Positions 52,955-61,546 of a DNA stretch of 64,000 nucleotides are shown here, one piece after another. The stretch comes from Brevibacillus brevis NBRC 100599 (lineage in GTDB: Bacteria; Bacillota; Bacilli; Brevibacillales; Brevibacillaceae): contig NC_012491.1 in assembly GCF_000010165.1 (NCBI RefSeq), forward strand, positions 468,501 through 532,500, written 5' to 3'. Position 1 is the stretch's first letter. The number at the start of each line of letters is the position of its first letter. The position numbers and the translations under genes were made by a program. The notes beneath the pieces were generated by a model. It was not told where the DNA came from and ran no database searches. It saw only the letters and a list, made by a program, of their open reading frames with translations.

Positions 52955-53029
52955 GGCTGTCGGTGAGGGGAAGAAGCGCATTTCCAGTCTAAGCTTCGGC
53001 CTATGCCCATAAGAATTTGACTGTCCGCC
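52955..53029. repeat. Family 1 repeat, truncated copy 1c
   Basis: GGCTGT, GGGGAAGAAGCGCATTTCCA, GTCTAAGCTTCGGCCTATGCCC and ACTGTCCGC match the left half of copy 1b in order. The right arm of the palindrome is missing, so this is a degenerate remnant. It sits between the tsaD terminator and the DnaA-box cluster. Confidence 0.78.
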
Positions 53030-53032
53030 AAT

Positions 53033-53361
53033 TTATCCACATCATAGGATAACTTTCTGGATTGTTCACATATACTCCTGTGAATACTGGTGATAACACG
53101 AGAAAATGACCGGGAAAACCGCATATACTCTGTGGATTGTTCTGTGGAAAATGTGGATAAAAAAGTCGAGTTATCAACAGGAGGGAGACTCGTGAGAAAG
53201 AAACTCGCGCTGATTTGCTTGTCATTCCTGATATTGTTTCTAGCTACAAATATAGGAAAACCGTTGGTAGCAAAGGAAAAACAGCAGGTCATCATGCTGT
53301 TTGTGGAGGGGATGTCGTTTCATGATCTGGAGCAGCTCAAAAAGTTATCTACTGTGGATAA
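53033..53361. other. DnaA-box cluster
   Basis: Three perfect DnaA boxes (TTATCCACA) lie at 53033-53041 (+), 53152-53160 (-) and 53353-53361 (-). One-mismatch boxes lie at 53062-53070 (TTGTTCACA), 53079-53087 (-), 53143-53151 (-) and 53171-53179 (TTATCAACA). B. subtilis has DnaA-binding clusters outside oriC, and I recall one in the gcp-ydiF interval, which is the equivalent position here. No dnaA or dnaN is nearby, so this is not the replication origin. Confidence 0.75.
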
Positions 53362-55429
53362 ATGGTTGGATGGCGCAGGAGCTGGGGCTCTGTCCATAAG
53401 AACACCCGGAACGCGTACGGCCGCAAACGGCTACCTGCTCATGGGGAGCGGCGGTCAAGCGCTTTACTCTGAAAAGAGCGGGACAGGCTATCATCTGTTT
53501 GAGGCGCTCTCGTCCAGGGAAACAGCCGGTGAAAGGGCGCAAGAGCTAGGCGGTGATGAAGCGCAGGAGGTGGCGCGCTCCTCGATCATTTTTCCGGGTA
53601 TTTTCCGGCTCTTGGCAGATAATCGGGAGAAACCATATTCTGCGCAAATCGGGCTTCTTGGGACCGTGCTTGCTGCAAACAACATTCAGGTCGCTTTATA
53701 CGGAAACGGTGACTTTGAGGATATTCGACAGAGACATGCCGTTCTGTTTGCGATGGATCAGCAAGGAAGGGTTCCGACAGGGGACATTTCGGCTAAAAGC
53801 ATGGAGCACCTTCGTGGTTATCCGTACGGGATCAAGACAAACTACACGTACCTGCTTGAGAAAATCCACAGCGAACATCAAGCGGGCTTGATTATTGCTC
53901 AGCTCTCAGATTTAAACCGGTTATACCAGTTGAGTGCGGATATGGACCAAGGCCAGTTTACCCAGCAGTATCAGCGCGCTTTACGTGACTTGTCCTTTTT
54001 CCTTGACCAACTCCTTGAGAAACGTAAACCACATCAACGCATTGTATTGGCATCACCAGCCGTTAATCATGTGGCGACAAAAGAAAAGACTCTCTTAACT
54101 CCCGTGTTCATTTGGGGAGAGAAAGCGAATGGAGTTTTGACCTCCGCTACCACGAGGCAGTCGGGATTAGTCAGTGGACTCGATATGGTGCCAACTATAC
54201 TGTCTTGGCTGGACGTACCCATACCAAAAGGGTTGGCTGGTCATGTCATACGTATCGAAAAAGGGAATGGTCTCACTGCCCTTCAGAATCAGGTAGGCAA
54301 GATTCATCATACATATGCGACAAGGCCAGCAGTGCTCTACACCTACGTCATGCTACAGATTGTCATTGTAGGGTGTGCGGTTGTCCTTTGGTGGTTTGGG
54401 CGGAAGAGGGAAGGGTCAGGACTTTTGCGGCTTCGTAGAGGAATACGACTTGCGTTGCTGGCTTTATTATGGTTTCCCGCATTGCTTTTGGCGGAGAGCC
54501 TACTCGACTGGCAGGTTACCGGCGCGGTTGTCTTGGGAGGGCTCATCATGACTGCATTGATCGCGGCTTTTTGGCAGGAAACCCATGCTCTCCCGCGAAT
54601 CGTGATGACAGTTAGCGGAGTGACGACAGCCATTCTGCTGCTGGACGGATGGACTGGTGCTCATTTGATGCGGCAATCGTACCTCGGGTATGATCCGGTA
54701 ATCGGAGCGAGGTTTTACGGGCTAGGAAATGAATACGAAGGGGTCCTGATCAGCAGCACGATCATGCTTGTGGCTTCGCTATACGAGAGAATGACCGGAG
54801 GACAAAAGGAGCTACGTCGGGAACAGAAATGGTTGCCTGCTGTCTCCGCAGCCATATACAGTGTCGTGCTTTATTACATGGTGGCACCGAGCCTGGGAAC
54901 GGACGCAGGCGGTTTTCTTGCGGGGCTGATCGGATTTACCGTGGCATTGTCACGGCTTGAGGGCTGGCGAATTGGCAAAAAAGGCCTCCTGCTGTTGGCA
55001 GGCGGCCTGGTTATGGGTGTATGCGGTTTGATGGCGATCAGTCTCATGTCAGATCAACCCTTGACTCATGTCGGACGTCTTTCCGAGCAGATTGTACATG
55101 GGGAATGGGCCGAGGTAGGGCAGATGATTGAACGCAAGCTGGCGATGAATCTCCGCTTGATTCGCGTTTCCATTTGGAGCAAAGCATTTGTCGTCTCCCT
55201 GATTGCTCTAGGCGTTCTCACCTTGAAAAACGACCGCTTCTTGCACCATCTGGCGAAGGACACGCCATACTTGGTTAAAGGCTTTGCTGGTGTCATTGTG
55301 GGTGCACTGGCTGGGCTGTTTCTCAATGACTCAGGCATCGTCACAGCAGCTACCTGCATTACCTTTCTGGTGGTTCCTGCTCTCTATGCCGCCTTGGAGG
55401 AGCCTGCACAAGAGCGCTGTTCTACGTGA
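53192..55429 (+). CDS. Membrane protein with AlkP-superfamily-like ectodomain
   Basis: A 745-residue protein. An N-terminal membrane helix or signal anchor (about residues 5-22) is followed by about 380 extracytoplasmic residues with alkaline-phosphatase-superfamily features: a start VIMLFVEGMSFHDLE and a late SGLDMVPTILSWLDVPIPKG like the metal-site end of that fold. About ten membrane helices follow, with a distinctive YDPVIGARFYGLGNEYEG (about residue 500). The GTG at 53192 follows AGGAGGG. I cannot name a function. DnaA boxes lie in its upstream region and first codons. It is convergent with the ABC-F gene. Confidence 0.8.
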   Translation: MRKKLALICLSFLILFLATNIGKPLVAKEKQQVIMLFVEGMSFHDLEQLKKLSTVDKWLDGAGAGALSIRTPGTRTAANGYLLMGSGGQALYSEKSGTGYHLFEALSSRETAGERAQELGGDEAQEVARSSIIFPGIFRLLADNREKPYSAQIGLLGTVLAANNIQVALYGNGDFEDIRQRHAVLFAMDQQGRVPTGDISAKSMEHLRGYPYGIKTNYTYLLEKIHSEHQAGLIIAQLSDLNRLYQLSADMDQGQFTQQYQRALRDLSFFLDQLLEKRKPHQRIVLASPAVNHVATKEKTLLTPVFIWGEKANGVLTSATTRQSGLVSGLDMVPTILSWLDVPIPKGLAGHVIRIEKGNGLTALQNQVGKIHHTYATRPAVLYTYVMLQIVIVGCAVVLWWFGRKREGSGLLRLRRGIRLALLALLWFPALLLAESLLDWQVTGAVVLGGLIMTALIAAFWQETHALPRIVMTVSGVTTAILLLDGWTGAHLMRQSYLGYDPVIGARFYGLGNEYEGVLISSTIMLVASLYERMTGGQKELRREQKWLPAVSAAIYSVVLYYMVAPSLGTDAGGFLAGLIGFTVALSRLEGWRIGKKGLLLLAGGLVMGVCGLMAISLMSDQPLTHVGRLSEQIVHGEWAEVGQMIERKLAMNLRLIRVSIWSKAFVVSLIALGVLTLKNDRFLHHLAKDTPYLVKGFAGVIVGALAGLFLNDSGIVTAATCITFLVVPALYAALEEPAQERCST

Positions 55430-55437
55430 AGACGGGA

Positions 55438-57372
55438 CTACTCTTCTGATAGCGTGCTCCACTCGTCATACAACTGCTCCAATTCTTCTTTGGCAGCATG
55501 GATTTGATCGTTGCGTTCTTTTGCCTGTACATGATCACTATAAATTTCCGGGAGACAAAGCTCTTCTTCCCATTTGACAATGTCAGCCTCTCGTTTTTGG
55601 ATCGTGACCTCAATCTCTTCCAAGCGGCGCTGACGTTGACGCTCGCGACGTTTTACTTCCTTATCCAGCTCATACGAGGATTTCTCAGGCTGTGCCGTTG
55701 CGGTACCGCCTTGTTTTTTTGCGGGCAGCGCTGCTTGCTCGGCTGCGAGCTCTTCCAGTTCCTGCTTTTTCTCCACGAAGTAATCGTAGTTACCCAAATA
55801 GCTGGTCACGCCATCACCTGTCAGCTCTAGGACGCGGGTGGCAATCTTGTTTAAGAAGTAACGGTCATGGGAGACGAACAGGATCGTACCCGGATAATCG
55901 TAGAGGGCATTCTCAAGCACTTCCTTGCTGAAAATATCCAAGTGGTTCGTCGGCTCGTCGAAGATCAGGAAGTTTGCTTGCTTCAGCATGAGCTTTGCCA
56001 GAGAGACGCGTGCACGCTCTCCACCAGACAGGTCGCTGATCTTCTTTTGTACATCATCACCGCTAAACAAGAAGTTGCCGAGCAGGGTACGGACTTCCTT
56101 TTCCAACATATTCGGATATTCATCCCAAATTTCGCCGAGCACTGTATTCCGTTCGTTCATGTTACGATGCTCCTGGTCGTAGTACCCGATCGTTACATTG
56201 CTCCCGAAATGAATATCGCCGCGTAGCTTAGGCAACTGTTCTACGATCGTTTTTAACAGTGTCGATTTCCCGATACCATTGGGACCTACCAAGGCCACAC
56301 GCTCTTCGCGCTCGATTTCAAATGTTAGACCCTGAGAAAGGACAGCATCCGGGTAACCAATCGCGACGTTGTTTGCTTTCATCACAATAGTACCGCTCAT
56401 TTTCGCTACATCAAAAGAGAAGTGGACGGATTTGTTGTTCATGATTGGCTTGTCCAATCGGTCTATCTTTTCCAATGTCTTCCGTCGGCTTTGCGCTCGT
56501 TTGGTCGTCGTAGCTCGAGCAATGTTTCGCGCGATGAAATCCTCCAGCTTGGCGATCTCTTCCTGCTGCTTTTCGAATCGCTTCAAATCCTGTTCGAGAC
56601 GAGCCGCCTTTTCATCGAGGAAGCGGCTGTAGTTACCGACATAGCGGGTAGCGCGTGTCCGTTCGATTTCATATACCACGGTCACGAGCTTGTCCAGGAA
56701 GTAACGGTCATGGGAAACGACGAGAATGGCACCCTGGTAGTTTTGCAAATACGTCTCCAGCCAAGTCAATGTCTCGATGTCCAGGTAGTTCGTCGGCTCA
56801 TCCAGCAGGAGAATGGTAGGGGATTGGAGCAGCAGCTTGGCTAGTGCCAGACGAGTCTTTTGTCCGCCGCTCAATGTGCGGATCGGCGTCGTGTAATCGA
56901 AGTCAGCAAAGCGCAGACCGTGCAAGACCCCACGAATCGCCCCCTCGTAGCTGTATCCGCCTTTTTCCTTAAAGGCCTCCGAGCGGTGGGAGTAATTTTC
57001 CAACAGTTGCTGGTAACGCTTCTCATCAGCGAGAATAGCGGGATCGCCCATTTTGGCTTCGAGCTCACGAAGCTCTAGCTCTTCCTTTTGTAGATGGGAA
57101 AAAACACTCAATAACTCATCCCAAATCGATCGTTCCGATTCAAGGCCGCTGTTTTGTGCCAAATAACCGAGTGTAACATCCTTTGGAATGCGGATAATTC
57201 CTTTGTCGTAGCTTAGCTCGCCGGCGAGGATCTTCATTAGAGTCGATTTGCCTGCACCGTTTACGCCAACCAGACCAACCCTTTCCCCGGTTTGAATTTG
57301 CAGGGAGATGTCTTGTAGAATGGTTTCGATACCATATGTTTTTTCTATATGTTCAGCTTGTAGCAAAATCAT
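55438..57372 (-). CDS. ydiF: ABC-F family ATPase (YdiF type)
   Basis: A 644-residue ABC-F protein with two ATPase domains and no membrane segment. Walker A motifs are GVNGAGKSTLMK and GPNGIGKSTLLK, and signatures are LSGGQKTRLALA and LSGGERARVSLA. A charged linker separates the domains, and a coiled coil of about 80 residues ends the protein. Such proteins act on the ribosome, in translation regulation or antibiotic protection. The ATG at 57372 follows GAGGTG; the frame opens three codons earlier with GTG. The neighbourhood matches ydiF of B. subtilis. Confidence 0.92.
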   Translation of the reverse strand: MILLQAEHIEKTYGIETILQDISLQIQTGERVGLVGVNGAGKSTLMKILAGELSYDKGIIRIPKDVTLGYLAQNSGLESERSIWDELLSVFSHLQKEELELRELEAKMGDPAILADEKRYQQLLENYSHRSEAFKEKGGYSYEGAIRGVLHGLRFADFDYTTPIRTLSGGQKTRLALAKLLLQSPTILLLDEPTNYLDIETLTWLETYLQNYQGAILVVSHDRYFLDKLVTVVYEIERTRATRYVGNYSRFLDEKAARLEQDLKRFEKQQEEIAKLEDFIARNIARATTTKRAQSRRKTLEKIDRLDKPIMNNKSVHFSFDVAKMSGTIVMKANNVAIGYPDAVLSQGLTFEIEREERVALVGPNGIGKSTLLKTIVEQLPKLRGDIHFGSNVTIGYYDQEHRNMNERNTVLGEIWDEYPNMLEKEVRTLLGNFLFSGDDVQKKISDLSGGERARVSLAKLMLKQANFLIFDEPTNHLDIFSKEVLENALYDYPGTILFVSHDRYFLNKIATRVLELTGDGVTSYLGNYDYFVEKKQELEELAAEQAALPAKKQGGTATAQPEKSSYELDKEVKRRERQRQRRLEEIEVTIQKREADIVKWEEELCLPEIYSDHVQAKERNDQIHAAKEELEQLYDEWSTLSEE

Positions 57373-57419
57373 CGGATTCACCTCTTTATATACTAATGCC
57401 AGTGTAGCTTAGAGAGAGC

Positions 57420-57452
57420 GCATGGGACAAGCCTCGTGGGAATGTCCCATGC
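57420..57452. promoter_or_regulatory. Perfect inverted repeat in a divergent promoter region
   Basis: GCATGGGACA and TGTCCCATGC form 10-bp arms around a 13-base loop between the divergent ABC-F and formyltetrahydrofolate cyclo-ligase genes. No T run follows, so it is more likely an operator or leader hairpin than a terminator. Confidence 0.5.
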
Positions 57453-57479
57453 ACGATACGAAAGAGGGAAGAGGTTGTC

Positions 57480-58058
57480 ATGGACCAAAAAACGAATAAA
57501 AAACAGCTGCGAAGCCATATTTTGGAGAGGCGCAAGTCCATGTCTGCAAAGGAACGGGAGCAGCTTTCCAGAGAGGTATGCGATCATTTGCTGTCTCATG
57601 AAAGGCTGGCTGATGCCAAAGCAATTATGGCTTTCCATCCTTTTGGCGATGAGCTGGATATTCTGCCCTTTCTACATGAGGCAAAAAAGCGAGGCCAAGA
57701 CATATGGCTGCCGCTCACAAACGTTGCCGCGAGACGTCTCATTCCCTATCGGTATACAGGAACGGACATGCTAAAGCAGGGAGTCTACGGGATTTGGGAG
57801 CCAGATCCTGCCCTGGCAGAGGAAGCGGACGTATCACACCTGGATGCGATCATTGTTCCCGGCGTTGCTTTTGACAGCAAGGGCGGACGTATGGGATATG
57901 GTGGTGGTTATTATGATCGCTTTCTGGCAACGCTGAAAAAGCTCCCGTTCTTGGTTGGAGTTGGCTTCTCTATTCAGGTTGTGGAGCATGTACCCTTAGA
58001 GTCTCATGATGTTTTGCTAGATGCAGTTGTCACCGAAAAAGGTCTTCTGCATTTTTGA
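57480..58058 (+). CDS. 5-formyltetrahydrofolate cyclo-ligase
   Basis: A 192-residue enzyme that uses ATP to convert 5-formyl-THF to 5,10-methenyl-THF. The family motifs IVPGVAFDSKGGRMGYGGGYYDR (about residues 124-146) and the basic N-terminal KKQLRSHILERR are present. GGGAAGAGG precedes the ATG. It is a housekeeping folate-salvage gene, followed 130 bases later by the molybdopterin genes. Confidence 0.93.
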   Translation: MDQKTNKKQLRSHILERRKSMSAKEREQLSREVCDHLLSHERLADAKAIMAFHPFGDELDILPFLHEAKKRGQDIWLPLTNVAARRLIPYRYTGTDMLKQGVYGIWEPDPALAEEADVSHLDAIIVPGVAFDSKGGRMGYGGGYYDRFLATLKKLPFLVGVGFSIQVVEHVPLESHDVLLDAVVTEKGLLHF

Positions 58059-58189
58059 ATGTTTTGTGTCAGTAGCTTTTACATGCCTTCTTCTGTCGCG
58101 AATGGTGCTATCCGCTAAGGAAAAACGACGAGACGTTTTTTACAGAAAAGTGTACAATACTATCGAATGAGAAACCGGAGGAATGTATC

Positions 58190-58705
58190 GTGAGCAAATG
58201 GAAGGTAGGCGTTATTTCTGCAAGTGATTCGATTGCCAGAGGAGATCGTGTGGACGATCGTATGCCAATCGTTCGTCATCTGACAAGGGAATGGCTTCAA
58301 GTAGATGTCGCTGTATACCGTGCCGTTAGTGATGATATGGAAGATTTGCAAGAACATATGATTGAGCTCGTAGACCGCGAAAAATGCGATCTGTTGATTG
58401 TTACTGGAGGAACGGGACTTAGCCCGCGTGACGTTACGCCAGAAGTGACAGCGTGGGTCATTGACAGACCAGTCCCCGGCTTGGCTGAAGAAATGCGCCG
58501 TGCTGGTTTGAAGCAATCCCGACGGGCGATGCTGACCCGTGCAGTTGCGGGAACGAGGGGGAATTCGTTGATTATCAACCTCCCTGGCAATCCGAAAGGC
58601 GTAGAAATCTGTTTCAATGCGATTGGCGATATGCTGTCCGACGCTTTGCACATTTTGCAAGGAACGGGAGAAGCAAACGAAGATTGGGGAGGATTGCATT
58701 GGTAG
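58190..58705 (+). CDS. moaB: Molybdopterin biosynthesis protein of the MogA/MoaB family
   Basis: A 171-residue MoCF-fold protein. VTGGTGLSPRDVTPE (about residues 70-84), MLTRAVAGTRG and LINLPGNPKG-like motifs form the molybdopterin-binding site. Family members adenylate molybdopterin before metal insertion. GGAGGAATGTATC precedes the GTG start. Its stop overlaps the start of the next molybdopterin-binding gene by seven bases. Confidence 0.92.
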   Translation: MSKWKVGVISASDSIARGDRVDDRMPIVRHLTREWLQVDVAVYRAVSDDMEDLQEHMIELVDREKCDLLIVTGGTGLSPRDVTPEVTAWVIDRPVPGLAEEMRRAGLKQSRRAMLTRAVAGTRGNSLIINLPGNPKGVEICFNAIGDMLSDALHILQGTGEANEDWGGLHW

Positions 58706-59700
58706 AAAAACCTCAGATGCGGGAAGTGCCAGTGCGTGAAGCGATCGGCATGATGCTTCCTCACGATATGACGCAAATTTTGCCTGGAGAATTCAAAGGA
58801 CGCTTGTTCAAAAAAGGACATGTTGTCACCGAGGCTGATATTGAGCCACTGTTGTCCATTGGCAAAGAGCATATTTACGTGCTGGAGATGCCAGAAGGCT
58901 ACATCCATGAGGAAGAAGCGGGCATTCGTATCGCGAAGGCTGTTTCCGGAACTGGCTTGACCTTGACGCCTCCTTATGAGGGCAAAGTATCGATGAAGGC
59001 CTCAAGAACAGGTTTAGCCAAAATCAACGAGGAAGCTGTCCATGCGTTGAACCAGCTCGAAGGAATTGCGTTTTCCACGATTTATGGTGATCAGGTCGTG
59101 CATCCGGGGCATACATTGGCGGCTACGAGAATCATCCCGTTAATTATGGAAGAGTCTCGAATCATCGAGCTGGAGCAACTGGCCAAACAGTTTGACGAAC
59201 CGATTGTACAAGTAAAAACGTTTCAGGATAAAAGGGTGGGACTTGTTACGACAGGGGGAGAAGTTTTCTCTGGCAGGATTGCAGACAAGTTCGGTCCTGT
59301 GATTCGAAACAAGGTGGAAGCTCTTGGCTCTACTGTCGTAGACCAGCGTTTTGCGCCAGATGACAAGGAAGCGATCGAACAGCAGATTCAATCGTTCCTC
59401 GCTGAAGGGGTCGATCTGATCCTGGTCACGGGTGGCATGTCTGTCGATCCAGATGACCGCACGCCGGGAGCGATTGCAGGAGTAGGAGCTGAAGTAGTGC
59501 GCTACGGTACGCCGATGCTGCCGGGCTCCATGCTGATGGTTGCTTACAAAGGCGAAGTACCGATTCTCGGATTGCCGGGAGCGGTCATGCATGAAACGTT
59601 TACTTCTTTTGATGTATTTTTGCCTCGCATTTTAGCTGGGGAGCGAATTGTAGCTTCTGATATGACAAGACTCGGATATGGTGGTTTACGAAAGTGCTAG
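58699..59700 (+). CDS. MoeA-like molybdopterin-binding protein
   Basis: A 333-residue protein whose C-terminal half (about residues 170-325) is a MoCF_biosynth domain with VGLVTTGGEVFSGRI and LVTGGMSVDPDDRTPGAI. The first 150 residues do not resemble the MoeA N-terminal domains, so it belongs to the shorter molybdopterin-binding group rather than canonical MoeA. The TTG at 58699 is spaced six bases from GGGGAGG and lies inside moaB, so the two are translationally coupled. A role with MoaB in cofactor handling is likely. Confidence 0.88.
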   Translation: MVEKPQMREVPVREAIGMMLPHDMTQILPGEFKGRLFKKGHVVTEADIEPLLSIGKEHIYVLEMPEGYIHEEEAGIRIAKAVSGTGLTLTPPYEGKVSMKASRTGLAKINEEAVHALNQLEGIAFSTIYGDQVVHPGHTLAATRIIPLIMEESRIIELEQLAKQFDEPIVQVKTFQDKRVGLVTTGGEVFSGRIADKFGPVIRNKVEALGSTVVDQRFAPDDKEAIEQQIQSFLAEGVDLILVTGGMSVDPDDRTPGAIAGVGAEVVRYGTPMLPGSMLMVAYKGEVPILGLPGAVMHETFTSFDVFLPRILAGERIVASDMTRLGYGGLRKC

Positions 59701-59761
59701 CTGGTTAGACTGGCAAATAACGAAAAGCAAACGACTTCACAAGAAAAAGGAGTGAACACGT

Positions 59762-60154
59762 ATGAGCTCAATCGGGATTCCTGGATTAATCTTAATTTTA
59801 GTTTTAGCCTTGGTGCTTTTTGGTCCGAAAAAGCTTCCAGAATTGGGGCGTGCGGTAGGTCATACTTTGAAAGAATTCAAAAATGCAACCCGCAGTCTGA
59901 CGAGCGACGATGAAGACGACGATGAGGAGAAAAAGCGCAAGGAGCTAGCTTCCAAAGAAGTGTCTGTTGCCAAAACAACGCCGGTTGTCGCTGACAAGGA
60001 AGCAGCGGAGCGGGAGAGAATTGAACGCGAAGTTCGTGAAAAAATGGAACGCGAGGTTCGTGAAAAAATAGAACGTGAACGCTTGGAAAAAGAAATCCGC
60101 GAAAAGCTGGAGCAAGAGCGCCTTCAATTGGAAAAAGAGCAGAAGAACGCGTAA
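59762..60154 (+). CDS. tatA: Sec-independent translocase TatA, with long charged tail
   Basis: A 130-residue TatA/TatB-family protein. It has one N-terminal membrane helix ([15 protein letters not shown]), the hinge [14 protein letters not shown], and an amphipathic helix. After an acidic stretch ([10 protein letters not shown]), the last 50 residues form a highly charged Glu/Arg/Lys coiled coil with repeated [15 protein letters not shown] units. Typical TatA proteins are 60-90 residues long. AAAAAGGAG precedes the ATG. tatC follows after 21 bases, giving a minimal TatAC system for export of folded proteins. Confidence 0.93.
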   Translation: MSSIGIPGLILILVLALVLFGPKKLPELGRAVGHTLKEFKNATRSLTSDDEDDDEEKKRKELASKEVSVAKTTPVVADKEAAERERIEREVREKMEREVREKIERERLEKEIREKLEQERLQLEKEQKNA

Positions 60155-60175
60155 CAGGTAAGGTTGGTGGTTACC

Positions 60176-60952
60176 ATGAAGGATCAGGAAATGACATTGG
60201 TAGAACACCTGACGGAACTTCGCAAGCGCATCATATGGGTGCTGGCCGTGTTTATTGTCGCATTGATCGTCGGTTTTTTCCTCGCCGGTCCACTTGTGGA
60301 TTATTTAAAGCAAGAACCGATTGCGGATGGCGTGCCCATTGTCTCGTTGCATCCGTCAGACGCACTTCGTGTTTACATGCAGGTTGCCTTCCTAGTGGGT
60401 GCTGTCATCACACTGCCTGTAGCACTTTATCACGTTTGGCGTTTTGTTTCGCCAGGGCTGGAAGAACAGGAAAAGCGCGGGACACTTTACTTTATCCCGG
60501 CGGCTTGTTTTTTGTTTATCATTGGTGTCTTGTTTGGCTACTACGTCGTTTTTCCGATGGTCATGCAGTTTATGACCGGTATTACAGCATCGATGGGCGC
60601 AGACCCGAACTACGGAATCGCGCAATACTTTGGCTTCATGTTTAATATGGTCATTCCGTTCGGGATACTGTTCCAGCTGCCGATTATCGTTATGTTCCTG
60701 ACGAGACTGCGAATCCTCAATCCAATGAGGCTGGCAAAGGCACGACGCTACGCTTACTTTGCATTGGCTGTCGTCGGGATTACCTTGACGCCTCCAGAGA
60801 TTGTTAGTGATATTCTCGTGACCATCCCTTTGCTGCTTTTGTACGAGCTGAGCATTTGGCTATCCCGGATTGTTTATCGCAAGCAATTAAAAGAACAAGA
60901 AGCGTGGGAACAAGAATACGGCAGTTTGGAAACAAACGAACCCGTTCAATAA
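60176..60952 (+). CDS. tatC: Sec-independent translocase TatC
   Basis: A 258-residue integral membrane protein with six helices, the twin-arginine signal receptor. It begins MTLVEHLTELRKRIIW within the first 20 residues, as usual for TatC, and has FVSPGLEEQEKR (about residue 84) and the late ALAVVGITLTPPEIVSDI. The start chosen is the ATG at 60176, five bases after GGTGG; an in-frame TTG four codons earlier is less likely. A terminator follows. Confidence 0.94.
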   Translation: MKDQEMTLVEHLTELRKRIIWVLAVFIVALIVGFFLAGPLVDYLKQEPIADGVPIVSLHPSDALRVYMQVAFLVGAVITLPVALYHVWRFVSPGLEEQEKRGTLYFIPAACFLFIIGVLFGYYVVFPMVMQFMTGITASMGADPNYGIAQYFGFMFNMVIPFGILFQLPIIVMFLTRLRILNPMRLAKARRYAYFALAVVGITLTPPEIVSDILVTIPLLLLYELSIWLSRIVYRKQLKEQEAWEQEYGSLETNEPVQ

Positions 60953-60962
60953 CGAGCATGAG

Positions 60963-60999
60963 AAAAGTCTTCTGTCCTGAGTGGCAGAGGGCTTTTTTG
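60963..60999 (+). terminator. Terminator of tatAC
   Basis: AAAAGTCTTCTG pairs with CAGAGGGCTTTT (wobbles) around a ten-base loop, followed by TT. Confidence 0.8.
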
Positions 61000-61056
61000 G
61001 TATTTCGGCAGAAATTGAGAAATACTAAGGACGTTATGATCCGGGAGGTGCTGAAT

Positions 61057-61479
61057 ATGTGGCGGCTAATCGTATGTTTGGCGTTGCTTTTTTCTGGGAG
61101 TACTGCAAATGCAGCTGGGCTGGGGGAGCCTATTGAACTTTTTGATACGGACAAACAGCGCGTTGTGGCTAGCTTTGAAAATACCACAGGTTTTCAGGAG
61201 GAAGCCAAGCAGATTTTGCAAAGTGTGAGCGGGAGGGTCTTGGAGTTTAATCCATCCTTGGATTCCGCCATGATCGTAAAAATTCCACTAGTCCCTCCAA
61301 AGCCGATAAAGCTAAAATCCGCTAATCTCGATGCGATGATTGCAGAGATGTTTGTCATCATGCCCAAAAAAGGGGAGCGTCGTCCGTGGCTGATTCTGCA
61401 TACGAAGGAATATGAAACGGTCGTTGTGGAGTTTATCGAAAAGGTTGACGACTTAAGGAAACAGGTGAAATTGCCGTAA
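61057..61479 (+). CDS. Hypothetical secreted protein
   Basis: A 140-residue exported protein with a signal peptide (MWRLIVCLALLFSGSTANA) and a cleavage site after residue 19 or 20. The mature part is small and alpha/beta with no motif I recognise. The ATG at 61057 follows GGGAGGTG; the frame extends upstream into tatC but without a ribosome site. It is convergent with the CAP-domain gene. Confidence 0.78.
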   Translation: MWRLIVCLALLFSGSTANAAGLGEPIELFDTDKQRVVASFENTTGFQEEAKQILQSVSGRVLEFNPSLDSAMIVKIPLVPPKPIKLKSANLDAMIAEMFVIMPKKGERRPWLILHTKEYETVVVEFIEKVDDLRKQVKLP

Positions 61480-61503
61480 AGTGGCACTTGCTTTTGCAAG
61501 AAC

Positions 61504-61544
61504 AAGCCCGGTCGTCCATAAAAAGCGACGAGATCGGGCTTTTC
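61504..61544. terminator. Bidirectional terminator between the secreted protein and the CAP-domain gene
   Basis: AAGCCCG pairs with CGGGCTT, and an inner CGTC pairs with GACG. A T run follows on the right. Confidence 0.8.
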
Positions 61545-61546
61545 GA

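Noticed and set aside
53033..53361. Replication origin
   Set aside because: DnaA boxes are present, but there is no dnaA, dnaN or rpmH nearby and no obvious AT-rich unwinding element. A regulatory DnaA cluster is the better reading.
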